Shown here: piece by piece, positions 1 through 8,870 of the stretch
Layout of the letters: every line of letters begins with the position of its first letter
Position numbering within the stretch: position 1 is the first letter of the stretch
Origin: Anaerolineales bacterium
GTDB lineage: Bacteria > Chloroflexota > Anaerolineae > Anaerolineales > JABWBV01
Length of the DNA: 17,526 nucleotides
Direction: 5' to 3'
Assembly: GCA_027019845.1 (NCBI GenBank)
Contig: JALUWE010000079.1
Location: forward strand, 1-17,526
Made by a program: the position numbers and the translations under genes
Notes under the pieces: generated by a model
Database searches by the model: none
What the model saw: only the letters and a program-made list of their open reading frames with translations
What the model was told of the DNA's origin: nothing

Positions 1-21
1 ATAGAGTTCGTACCGAACTCC

Positions 22-43
22 GTTCGCTTGCAGTCGAAGGATG
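22..43. repeat. partial copy of 46-bp intergenic element
   Basis: This stretch matches the right half (GTTCGCTTG then AGTCGAAGGATG) of the 46-bp element found complete at 2257-2302 and 12904-12949. The left half (1-21) differs and has a small hairpin of its own, AGTTCG-TAC-CGAACT. The copy lies next to a heptamer array, like the other two. No gene is visible in bases 1-140. Confidence 0.55.
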
Positions 44-51
44 GGGGGTGG

Positions 52-161
52 GGGATTGGTAATTGGATATTGGGTATTGGGAAGTGGGAAGTGGGAGAGA
101 ATTGCCTACTCCCTACTCCCTACTCCCTACTTCTTACTTCCTACTTCTTACTTCCTACTCC
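52..161. repeat. 7-bp tandem array overlapping the 3' end of the cytochrome b fusion gene
   Basis: Two in-phase blocks of heptamers are visible. Bases 52-100 hold seven units of the GGGATTG / GATATTG / GGAAGTG type. Bases 106-161 hold eight units of CTACTCC / CTACTTC / TTACTTC without interruption. The second block runs into the minus-strand coding sequence: it encodes the last six residues (GVGSKK) and the TAG stop at 141-143. The period and C-rich units resemble the short tandemly repeated repetitive (STRR) heptamers known from cyanobacteria; that comparison is from memory. Confidence 0.9.
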
Positions 162-2210
162 CTCATCAACCACAAACACATCTCGCTCCTGGTCGAAGCG
201 CAGGGTGCGCACCTGGCCTTCTTCCAGAGAGATAACCTGGTCGAACAGCAGGCGCCACTCTGCGCCGTCGTCGTTGAGGAAGACGCGTACCTGATGTTGG
301 CCGGGGGGCAGGCGCCAGGTGGAGAAGCCGTAGACCGGGTTTTCGTGGCGCACCCCGCCTGGGTGGTAGGTATCTTCGAGCACGGTCTGGCCGTCCACCT
401 CCAGACGCACCTGCACGGGGTATTTTTCGCCGCCGAAGAACTGTTCGGGGGAGGCCCCCGGCGGCAGGGTGGCGGAAAAGCCACGCAGCTCTTCGATGGT
501 GTTCTTCACGATACCGGGGTGGAGCAGCACGATGCGCAGCGCGCTCTGGTCCGGTGGTGTGGCGCGCACCGGGACTTCGGCCAGCAGCGAGAAACCGAAG
601 GCGATGAACAGGATCAGCAGGCCGGTCAGCACCGCGGGGAGGCGCGGGGGGAGCTTGCGGGCGAAGTCCGGCAGGGAGAAGGCGGGTTGTTCGCGAGCCA
701 ACTGCTCGAAGAAGGCCAGCACGCGGCCACGGTCCCCCGGCGCGGCCTCCAGCCAGTGGTGTCCGGGGTGATCGAGGCTGCGTTTGCGCCGGGCGCGCTC
801 GGCCAGCCACTTCGGCCCTTCACGCGAGGAGCAATCGTCTGTGGGGCAGCTGACGACCACCACTTCGCGCGCCCCTGCGGCGATCACTTCGTCCTCCCAG
901 TCCGGCGGCAGGTAGCCAATACAGGGCACAACGCAGCGCACCCCCTCCCGGGCCGGGTCGGGGTTGCCCCCCGCCAGGGACAGTTCGCCGATGGGGCCAG
1001 CCGCGACCACGCCTAAACCGGTAAAAGTGCCCAGGGTGTCGTGCCGCTGGCAGGTGAAGACCACGTCCGGGGTCTGTCCTGCACCGCGTGCCTGGGCGAT
1101 GGCGGCTAACAATTGTTCCTTGAGCTGCGGGGAGGGCAGTCCGGGCAACTGGTTGGCGGAGGTGGCGCAGGCGCCCACACAGATGCCGCAACTGGTGCAC
1201 AGGTTCGGTTTCATAACCGCCAGTTGTTTGAACTGGCTGCCGTCCTCGCGGTCTACCATTTCGATGGCGGTGTAGGGGCATTCTACCGCGCACAGGGTGC
1301 AGCCAGTACATTGCTCGTCGATGATGATCGCGGGGCCGAGATCGGTTTCGCCCTTGGCCAGCCAGGGCATGGCGATCCCGATGCCCAGCGCCAGCAGGGA
1401 GAGTCCCCACACCCATCCGTTACCGAAATACTGGACCAGCTTCATGAAACCGAAATACCAGACATCCATGTTCACCAGCCCTACCAGCCGGTTCAAATCC
1501 GCTGGCGGGTTGCTGGAGACCGGACGCGCCAGCGCCAGCGCGACCAGCACGATCCCGGCTTCGATCATCAGCCAGCGCGGCGACCAGAAGCGCGCCCGGT
1601 TCAGGCGAATGACGTGAATCAGGACGCCAAAGACGATCAGCAGCCCCAGGAAAACGTGCAAGAACAGGATGATGACGAAGAAGGCGTAGGTGCGGGTGGC
1701 GATGTCCGCGCTCAAAAAGGTGTGCGCCACCGAACCGCGCACGATGCCGATGCCGTATTCGGTCATCCACTGCGCCTGGGTGTCCCACACCAGCCAGTAG
1801 CCCATGGTGCCAATCCACCAGGAGAGGGCCAGCAGAACAAACCCGCTCACCCAGGCCAGCCAGCGGCTGCCCCAAAAGCGTCCGGTGAGGAACATTTTGG
1901 CCAGGTGCAGGAACACCACCAGCGCCAGCGCGTCGGCTGCGTAGCGGTGTACCCCGCGCATCAGCAACCCCAGCCAGGTGTTGGTGATGCGCTCGACGGA
2001 CTGGTAGGCTACTTCGGAGCCGGGGCGGTAGAAAATGGTCAGGTAAATGCCGGTGACCAGCAGCACAATGAACAAATAAATCGTCAGCGTGCCGAGGTGG
2101 TAGAGGGGGTTGTAGACCGGCCCGGTGACGCGGTTGACCGCCCCCTCGAGGCGGGCCCACAAGGATTCACCTGTACGTAGCAGTTTTCGTTCGGAGTAGG
2201 GTTTGGGCAT
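141..2210 (-). CDS. cytochrome b - 2x[4Fe-4S] ferredoxin - MvhD/FlpD-like fusion membrane protein
   Basis: The protein has 689 residues; the start is MPKPYSERK, because the longer frame upstream is only repeat DNA. Residues about 40-285 form a cytochrome b-like core with about six helices and the two bis-histidine heme pairs H88/H102 and H185/H199. The position of the quinol-site PEWY motif reads DVWY (249-252). Residues 301-311 and 338-348 are two CxxCxxCxxxC ferredoxin motifs. Residues about 383-475 resemble the MvhD/FlpD hydrogenase iron-sulfur domain (C387, C426, C430, C455, C460). A further helix (about 523-543) leads to a beta-rich, probably extracytoplasmic C-terminus. The iron-sulfur part should face the cytoplasm. 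Likely role (inference): electron transfer between quinone and a cytoplasmic iron-sulfur partner. No Rieske protein is present in the window. No Shine-Dalgarno precedes the start; a heptamer array does. Confidence 0.87.
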   Translation of the reverse strand: MPKPYSERKLLRTGESLWARLEGAVNRVTGPVYNPLYHLGTLTIYLFIVLLVTGIYLTIFYRPGSEVAYQSVERITNTWLGLLMRGVHRYAADALALVVFLHLAKMFLTGRFWGSRWLAWVSGFVLLALSWWIGTMGYWLVWDTQAQWMTEYGIGIVRGSVAHTFLSADIATRTYAFFVIILFLHVFLGLLIVFGVLIHVIRLNRARFWSPRWLMIEAGIVLVALALARPVSSNPPADLNRLVGLVNMDVWYFGFMKLVQYFGNGWVWGLSLLALGIGIAMPWLAKGETDLGPAIIIDEQCTGCTLCAVECPYTAIEMVDREDGSQFKQLAVMKPNLCTSCGICVGACATSANQLPGLPSPQLKEQLLAAIAQARGAGQTPDVVFTCQRHDTLGTFTGLGVVAAGPIGELSLAGGNPDPAREGVRCVVPCIGYLPPDWEDEVIAAGAREVVVVSCPTDDCSSREGPKWLAERARRKRSLDHPGHHWLEAAPGDRGRVLAFFEQLAREQPAFSLPDFARKLPPRLPAVLTGLLILFIAFGFSLLAEVPVRATPPDQSALRIVLLHPGIVKNTIEELRGFSATLPPGASPEQFFGGEKYPVQVRLEVDGQTVLEDTYHPGGVRHENPVYGFSTWRLPPGQHQVRVFLNDDGAEWRLLFDQVISLEEGQVRTLRFDQERDVFVVDEGVGSKK

Positions 2211-2214
2211 GGGT

Positions 2215-2256
2215 TCGATTGGGGATTGGATATTGGATATTGGGGATTGGGGATTA
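2215..2256. repeat. 7-bp tandem array directly upstream of the cytochrome b fusion gene
   Basis: Six heptamers run without interruption: TCGATTG, GGGATTG, GATATTG, GATATTG, GGGATTG, GGGATTA. The array ends four bases before the start codon (2208-2210, minus strand), in the place where a ribosome binding site would be expected. Confidence 0.85.
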
Positions 2257-2302
2257 CATCCTGAGCGGAGGGCGAACAAAGTTCGCTTGTAGTCGAAGGA
2301 TG
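2257..2302. repeat. 46-bp intergenic palindromic element, complete copy 1
   Basis: The element starts CATCCTGAGCGGAGGG and ends AGTCGAAGGATG, so CATCCT and AGGATG form its termini. The centre is a hairpin, GCGAAC-AAA-GTTCGC. A second 46-bp copy with the same ends but a different central hairpin lies at 12904-12949. Both copies sit beside heptamer arrays. Confidence 0.75.
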
Positions 2303-2328
2303 GGTGCTTGCGTTGGTGCATCTTCCTG

Positions 2329-4721
<2,393 letters not shown>

Positions 4722-4728
<7 letters not shown>

Positions 4729-5447
4729 AGCATCACCCTCCCCAGGTGTGCGTGGCCGACCCAGCCCCAGGCGGCCAAGCCGCGCAGGGCCATCTGGGCG
4801 CTGAAGACCATGATCAACAACGCGGCCGCGGAGCGTAGCATCTGCGGGTGGGGGAACTGGCTGGCCACGGCTCCTCCTCTCCGGGCCAGCCATCCCACCC
4901 CCAGAACAGCAGGCATCGTACCCAATCCAAACGCCAACATGGTCAACGCGCTTTGTGCCGGGCTGGGAGCCACCACTGCGGTGAGCAGCGCGGTGAGCAC
5001 CAACCCGCAGGGCAGCACCCCCCACAGCAAGCCGATGGCGTAGGCGTGTACGGGGTTCCGCTTCCCGCTCGAGAGCGCGCGCATGGCGTGCCCCCAACGG
5101 CGGGTGAGCCGGGACAGCATCACTTCGGGAGAAGGCACCCGGCCCAGCAACGCAAAGGCCAGATACAGCGCGATCAGGGCCGCCAGCATCGCCAGCGCGC
5201 CCTGCACCGCACGAAACACCGCGGAAGCAGGCGACTCCGCCGCGCGGGTCAGGCCAAAGAGATACCCCAGGCCTCCCAGGGACAACCCCAGCAGGCTGTA
5301 AGTGGTCAGCCGCCCGGCATGGGCCAGCAAAAGCGTCCCTCTGCCGGAAACCCATCCCCGCCGGGTCAGGATCATCACCACCCCGCTACACATCCCGACG
5401 CAGTGGGTGAAACTTCCGAGCAAACCGAGAGTGAAGGCGATGAGCAT
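4722..5447 (-). CDS. TauE/SafE-like (DsbD_2/UreH-type) membrane protein, probable copper-oxidase biogenesis factor
   Basis: The protein has 241 residues with about six hydrophobic helices. The N-terminal motif GLLGSFTHCVGMC (residues 8-20) and a central LPCGLVLTALL motif are typical of the sulfite exporter TauE/SafE family branch with DsbD_2/UreH-like folds. Members of this branch often sit beside FixI/CcoI ATPases in cytochrome oxidase clusters. The paired cysteine motifs suggest metal or thiol handling in the membrane. Here the stop overlaps the ATPase start by 7 bases, a strong sign of one transcript. The start has no clear Shine-Dalgarno; the bases before it (5448-5469) are repeat-like (AGATCAC, TGAACAG). 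The exact substrate cannot be told from the sequence. Confidence 0.85.
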
Positions 5448-5469
5448 GGTCTGTTCAGTGATCTGTGTT

Positions 5470-5577
5470 CTGAGACCTCACAGGTCTACTACCACACGAT
5501 GCAGGAGGGTTTTACCCAAAACAGATTGCATCCGGGTGTCTCCATCGCTTTGAGACCTGTGAGGTCTGGGTGCGACT
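5470..5577. repeat. MITE/BIME-like inverted-repeat element, copy 1 (108 bp)
   Basis: The ends are inverted repeats: AGACCTCACAGGTCT on the left and AGACCTGTGAGGTCT on the right. Each end is itself an interrupted palindrome. A second inverted pair, GATGCA and TGCATC, lies inside, so the whole element can fold into one long hairpin. It aligns with the copy at 8657-8767 at 103 of 111 positions (5 substitutions and 3 gap bases), in the same orientation. It has no coding capacity. Confidence 0.85.
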
Positions 5578-5603
5578 ACTGAATACTGTATACTGAACAC
5601 TGA
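5576..5603. repeat. 7-bp array abutting the stop codon of oxidase subunit I
   Basis: Four heptamers run without interruption: CTACTGA, ATACTGT, ATACTGA, ACACTGA. The next three bases (5604-5606) are the complement of the TGA stop of subunit I. The array overlaps the right end of the inverted-repeat element by two bases. Confidence 0.85.
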
Positions 5604-7331
5604 TCAACGGACGATCCACGTGCGGCCGAGCAGCCACCAGTTGCTGAAGTAGTAGACTGCGAAGAACATGAGGAAGGCCAACACGATGACGAAGGTGCCT
5701 TTGGGTTGGAAGCGGTGTTCTTCGCTGGGGGTGAGGGGCTTGACGGCGTGTTCGATGAGGGGGTTCTCGTCGCCGCTCAGCAGAGTGAGGCGGTTGGCTT
5801 CCCGTTTCTGGCCCAGGAACACGGAGGCCAGCACCACGATCAGGAACATGGCGCCGCCGACAACGGCGATCAACGCGCCCACGCCCATCACGGCCAGGCT
5901 GAGATTGACCGTGCCCGGCACCGCGGTGGGGTTGACGAAGGTGATGTCCCAGTGCCGCCGGGGGATGCCCTGAATGCCGCTGACGATCATGCCAATGGAG
6001 ACCAGCGCCATGCCAAAGCCGAAGATGTAAGGCTGCCATTTGGCCCAGCTTTTGAGCACCAGCTCGCGGCGGAAGATCAGCGGGATGACGTAATAGGTCA
6101 GCCCCATGAAGGCCAGGGTGGTACCGGCCACTACCGTGGCGTGGAAGTGCCCGGGGATGCGCATGGTGTTGTGTGCCACCATGTTGATCTGCTCGGTGCC
6201 GATGGTGACGCCGGTCACGCCGCCGATCCAACCGAACAGGAACATGGAGACCACCAGCGCGGCGAAGCCGGGTTCACCCCAGGGGGCTTTGCGCAGCCAT
6301 TCGAGCAGGCCGCGCTTGTGTCCCTGGCGTCGCAACGCGACCTCTACCGCCGCGGGGATGGAGAAAGCGTGGATCAAGCTACCCAACACGGCCAGGTACA
6401 TGGCGTAAGACGTGTTGGACACCTTCCAGGCGAAGCTCAGGCCGGGGTCCACCAGCAGGTGGTGCGCCGAACCGAGGTTGATGAAGAAGATGTAGAGCAC
6501 GAACGCGAAGCGGGAGAGCTTCTCGTTGATCGGCGTGGCGCCGACGGTGATGGTGGCCAGCATGTACCAGATCGAGACCATGGCCGCCAGGTTGATCTGC
6601 TGGGCCGGGTGCCCGAAGGCCCAAAACAGGTTGCGGTAGATGCCCGGGTCGTAGTTCTCGAACAACCCCAGCGACCAGAGGAAAGCAGGCACGAAAGTCG
6701 CCGCGCCGGCCAGCAGGGTGTAGGTCGCCAGGATGGCCGCGGTGACCAGGCCGAAGACGGCCAGCGGTAGCGAGCCTTCGTAGCGCTTCTCGCGTTTGGC
6801 GACCACGATGTTGGTGAAGAAGATGCCGATCACCATCAACGCGCCGACCGCAAACAGAATCACGCCCAGATAGAAGAGCGGGTGGGCTTTGAGCGGCACG
6901 TAGGCGGTGAACAGCACGTCGGCCTTGCCCATCAGCACGATCACGTTGACCATCACCGCGCCGATCACCATCAAAACGAACGCAGACCAGGCCAGCTTGG
7001 GGGCTACCTGCCGGGCATTGAGCATCACCGTGCTGGCGAAGTACAGCCCCGCGCACTCGAAGAACACGATCCATAACACCAGCATATCGAAGCCGTGCGC
7101 GGTCAGCACCCGGTAGAACCACACCGGGTTGAGCAGGTGAATGGCCTGCCAGCGGGTGAGCGCCAGCAACAGGGCGAAAATGCCGCCAATCAACAAAAAG
7201 ACCACCGCGGCCACCGCGTTGGCGATGATCAGCTTCTCCGCGGCCAGGTCCACTTTCAAAGTCGTGACCGGGCAGGTGCGGTATTCTGTGGTGGAGCGAT
7301 CCTTACTCCAGGGAAAAGTAGTAACAGTCAT
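5604..7331 (-). CDS. heme-copper oxidase superfamily subunit I lacking the active-site tyrosine (candidate nitric oxide reductase)
   Basis: The protein has 575 residues and about 13 hydrophobic helices, resembling the B-type (ba3-like) branch. All ligand histidines are visible: H79 (low-spin heme, TAHGFDM), H241, H290 and H291 (CuB), and H395 and H397 (GHFH; high- and low-spin hemes). Oxygen reductases of the A and B branches read HPxxY in helix VI; here it is HPAQQ (241-245), so Q245 replaces the tyrosine that cross-links to the CuB histidine. Loss of that tyrosine is a hallmark of NO reductases in this superfamily, including CuA-linked types. I therefore favour NO reduction over O2 reduction, without naming the subfamily. 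A good Shine-Dalgarno (AAGGAGAAG) precedes the ATG, overlapping the stop of subunit II 13 bases upstream. An O2 reductase with an altered site remains possible. Confidence 0.93.
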   Translation of the reverse strand: MTVTTFPWSKDRSTTEYRTCPVTTLKVDLAAEKLIIANAVAAVVFLLIGGIFALLLALTRWQAIHLLNPVWFYRVLTAHGFDMLVLWIVFFECAGLYFASTVMLNARQVAPKLAWSAFVLMVIGAVMVNVIVLMGKADVLFTAYVPLKAHPLFYLGVILFAVGALMVIGIFFTNIVVAKREKRYEGSLPLAVFGLVTAAILATYTLLAGAATFVPAFLWSLGLFENYDPGIYRNLFWAFGHPAQQINLAAMVSIWYMLATITVGATPINEKLSRFAFVLYIFFINLGSAHHLLVDPGLSFAWKVSNTSYAMYLAVLGSLIHAFSIPAAVEVALRRQGHKRGLLEWLRKAPWGEPGFAALVVSMFLFGWIGGVTGVTIGTEQINMVAHNTMRIPGHFHATVVAGTTLAFMGLTYYVIPLIFRRELVLKSWAKWQPYIFGFGMALVSIGMIVSGIQGIPRRHWDITFVNPTAVPGTVNLSLAVMGVGALIAVVGGAMFLIVVLASVFLGQKREANRLTLLSGDENPLIEHAVKPLTPSEEHRFQPKGTFVIVLAFLMFFAVYYFSNWWLLGRTWIVR

Positions 7332-7344
7332 GTGTCTCTTCTCC

Positions 7345-7866
7345 TTACTCCTCGATGATGATTTTGCCGATCATGGTGTGGTGGCCGATCAGGCAATACT
7401 CGTTGCACACCACCGTGAATTCACCGCTGGTCGTCGGGGTGAGGGTGATCACGTAATCGTAGTTGGGCAGGGCCATGAAGGTCAGGTTAACCGGCTGGAG
7501 GGAGAAACCATGCTGCACGTCCAGCGAAGAAACGTGGACGCGATAGGTTTCGCCTTTCTTGAGTTTGAGTACCGGATACCACTGCCATTGCCGGCCGTAG
7601 ATGTACACGTCACCGGGCGGCGGCGCGACGATGGGCACGTTGTTTTCGTCCGTGCCGACCTGGTATTTCGCCACAAATGCTTCTACTGTTTCTTTGAATT
7701 CTTCGGGCGTGGTGCGGAACGAGGTGGCGGGCACGTTTTGCCGGCCGATGAAGAACCACAACGGCATCATGGCGGTCAAGACGATACTCCACACAAAAGC
7801 AATCAACAGCCAGTTCTTTTCCAGCCTGCCTAAAGGTTTCCACCAGATTTTTTGGGGTTGGAGCAT
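7345..7866 (-). CDS. heme-copper oxidase subunit II with CuA centre
   Basis: The protein has 173 residues. One N-terminal membrane anchor (about 18-40) precedes an external cupredoxin domain. The CuA ligands are complete: H119 (DVQHGF), then C154, E156, C158, H162 and M165 in CNEYCLIGHHTM. The aromatic WQWYP stretch (94-98), normally the electron entry patch, is present. The CuA site accepts electrons from a soluble donor such as cytochrome c or a cupredoxin and passes them to subunit I; no donor gene lies in the window. The short length with a single helix fits B-type enzymes rather than aa3-type. A strong GGAGG site lies upstream of the ATG. The gene sits between the small subunit and subunit I in one operon. 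Confidence 0.95.
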   Translation of the reverse strand: MLQPQKIWWKPLGRLEKNWLLIAFVWSIVLTAMMPLWFFIGRQNVPATSFRTTPEEFKETVEAFVAKYQVGTDENNVPIVAPPPGDVYIYGRQWQWYPVLKLKKGETYRVHVSSLDVQHGFSLQPVNLTFMALPNYDYVITLTPTTSGEFTVVCNEYCLIGHHTMIGKIIIEE

Positions 7867-7899
7867 ATCGTTATCCTCCTTCGAAGGAATGTGAAAATG

Positions 7900-8052
7900 T
7901 TATGGTGCCGGCGGCAGGGTAAGCAGTTCGATCAGGCCCCAGACGTTGTAGAGCACCGTGCTGAGCAAGATCGAAAGCGCCAGCAGCCAAAAGATGTTGT
8001 CGAAGAACTTTTGGCCTTTTGGAATCTCGACTTTTTCATCTTGATTGGACAT
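7900..8052 (-). CDS. 50-residue single-helix membrane peptide, probable small oxidase subunit
   Basis: This short frame starts MSNQDEKVEIPKGQKF and ends LTLPPAP. A charged N-terminus of about 18 residues is followed by one hydrophobic helix (about 19-44). An ideal AGGAGG site sits 8 bases before the ATG. The stop is 33 bases before the start of subunit II, and the upstream DUF1858 gene ends 17 bases before this start, so it belongs to the operon. B-type oxidases have a comparable one-helix accessory subunit (subunit IIa/CbaD in Thermus ba3). The assignment as a subunit rests on size, topology and position, not on a recognised motif. Confidence 0.8.
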   Translation of the reverse strand: MSNQDEKVEIPKGQKFFDNIFWLLALSILLSTVLYNVWGLIELLTLPPAP

Positions 8053-8065
8053 GGAACAACCTCCT

Positions 8066-8093
8066 GTTTTCAGTATTCAGTGTTCGGTCGGGT
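8066..8093. repeat. loose 7-bp array holding the stop codon of the DUF1858 gene
   Basis: Degenerate heptamers are visible: GTTTTCA, GTATTCA, GTGTTCG, GTCGGGT. The TGA stop of the DUF1858 gene (8070-8072, minus strand) lies inside the first unit, and the preceding codons (NTEY) are repeat sequence. Confidence 0.5.
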
Positions 8094-8339
8094 GTGATGT
8101 GTTGGGGGTGACGTTTGGAGAAAAAGCAAAGCGTGCCATTGGACGGCTGCCTGCAAATCGTTCAGAAAACGGTGGAGAGGTATCTTGTAAATCGCGGTGG
8201 CCTCTGCCAGCGTTTCAAAAGGCGCCATGGCGCATCCCACACAACCCATTTTGTATTTTTGAAACACGGGTATGGTTTGAGGAAACCTGTTGAGAACGTC
8301 CGCAACGATCATGTCGTGCGTGATCAGGGTGGATGCCAT
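8070..8339 (-). CDS. DUF1858 / hybrid-cluster-protein-associated redox disulfide domain protein
   Basis: The protein has 89 residues. It shows the family pattern ITHDMIVADVLNRFP, then VFQKYKMGCVGCAMAPFETLAEA, with the CxxC pair C36/C39 followed by the conserved ET. The domain is small, helical and cytoplasmic. It is often encoded next to or fused with hybrid cluster protein and related iron-sulfur proteins of the NO-stress response. The start at 8339 has an AGGTG site 5-9 bases upstream. It is the first gene of the minus-strand operon, 17 bases ahead of the small membrane subunit. A thiol switch or maturation factor for the oxidase is a reasonable inference; a direct role is unknown. The C-terminal dozen residues derive from repeat-like DNA. 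Confidence 0.85.
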   Translation of the reverse strand: MASTLITHDMIVADVLNRFPQTIPVFQKYKMGCVGCAMAPFETLAEATAIYKIPLHRFLNDLQAAVQWHALLFLQTSPPTHHTRPNTEY

Positions 8340-8364
8340 ATCGTCACCTGAAAAGGGGAACGGT

Positions 8365-8414
8365 TGTAAACAAGATACATTTTTTCGGGAAAATTGTCTT
8401 TGCGCGAGCGCAAA
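8365..8414 (-). promoter_or_regulatory. candidate CRP/FNR-family class II promoter of the oxidase operon
   Basis: A perfect 16-bp palindrome (TTTGCGC-GA-GCGCAAA) lies at 8399-8414. Its core, TTGCG-N4-CGCAA at 8400-8413, has the TTG-N8-CAA geometry of CRP/FNR-family operators, which include NO-responsive DNR/NnrR-type regulators. On the minus strand a TATCTT hexamer lies at 8377-8372. The operator centre (8406.5) is 29.5 bases from the first base of this hexamer. That is the spacing of a class II site centred at -41.5, and puts the start of transcription near 8365. A T-rich tract lies just upstream. The -10 match is moderate (4 of 6). Confidence 0.5.
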
Positions 8415-8458
8415 AATAAAAAAACTGTGAGTCCCTGGGGAAAATGTGTTTTTTAATG

Positions 8459-8572
8459 CCCCCTCGCCATGACGAGCGGCTGTCTTGCGAACCGCCGCCC
8501 GGCGATGCCTGCCCTGAGCCATGCACTGAGCCGCAGGCGAAGTGGCTAGCGCAGCGAAGGGAAGCAATCTCC
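8459..8572. repeat. interspersed repeat ending in GAAGCAATCTCC
   Basis: The segment begins near CCCTCGCCATGACGAG and ends with GAAGGGAAGCAATCTCC. Both ends resemble a widespread bacterial interspersed palindrome with CATTGCGAG / GAAGCAATCTCC termini. The middle is divergent. I see no open reading frame with coding character here on either strand. Confidence 0.4.
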
Positions 8573-8597
8573 CTCCACGCTGCGGGAGCTCTGCCGC

Positions 8598-8648
8598 CGG
8601 TGGTTGGAAACCACCGCCTGGGTGGGGGAAACCCGTTGAAACGGGTTT
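8598..8648. repeat. two adjacent REP-like hairpins
   Basis: The first hairpin is CGGTGGTT-GGA-AACCACCG (8598-8616). The second is AAACCCGT-TGAA-ACGGGTTT (8629-8648). Both stems are perfect over 8 bp. Neither is followed by a T-run, so they look like REP units rather than terminators. Confidence 0.7.
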
Positions 8649-8656
8649 GCTATGCG

Positions 8657-8767
8657 CTGAGACCTCACAGGTCTACTACCACACGATGCAGGAAGATTTT
8701 TTACCCAAAACAGATTGCATCCGGGCATCTCCATGCGCTTTGAGACCTGTGAGGTCCGGGTGCGACT
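8657..8767. repeat. MITE/BIME-like inverted-repeat element, copy 2 (111 bp)
   Basis: This is the second full copy of the element at 5470-5577, in the same orientation, with the same inverted ends and internal GATGCA/TGCATC pair. It lies upstream of the oxidase operon, so the two direct copies bracket it. Confidence 0.85.
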
Positions 8768-8832
8768 TTTTAACCCGTCAGTGATGAGGCATAGCCTGGC
8801 AGAAGCCGCCTCCCCGCAGCGCGCTTTTCCGC

Positions 8833-8838
8833 TATAAT
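8833..8838 (+). promoter_or_regulatory. -10 box of the macrodomain gene
   Basis: A perfect TATAAT sits 32 bases before the ATG at 8871, giving a predicted start of transcription near 8845 and a short leader. No good -35 hexamer is seen at the expected place (about 8810-8815). Confidence 0.55.
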
Positions 8839-8870
8839 CAGGGTAAGTCCCCTGCTGAGAGGTGGTCGCG

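Noticed and set aside
106..161. CRISPR array
   Set aside because: Units are 7 bp in direct contact, without spacers; the same holds for the 6- and 9-bp arrays elsewhere.
63..1016. Long plus-strand frame (about 317 codons) over the cytochrome b fusion gene
   Set aside because: It is antisense to a gene with clear heme and iron-sulfur motifs; its product has no domain and starts in heptamer repeats.
141..2210. Standard cytochrome bc1/b6f complex cytochrome b
   Set aside because: The Qo motif is DVWY, iron-sulfur domains are fused at the C-terminus, and no Rieske or cytochrome c gene is present in the window.
4729..5355. N-terminal extension of the copper ATPase up to 5355
   Set aside because: The extension is the TauE-like gene read in another frame; FixI-type Cys motifs begin right after the start at 4728, which has its own ribosome site.
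8396..8425. Rho-independent terminator at the TTTGCGC-GA-GCGCAAA palindrome
   Set aside because: The stem is short, the loop is two bases, and neither strand has a T-run after it. Position and symmetry fit an operator better.
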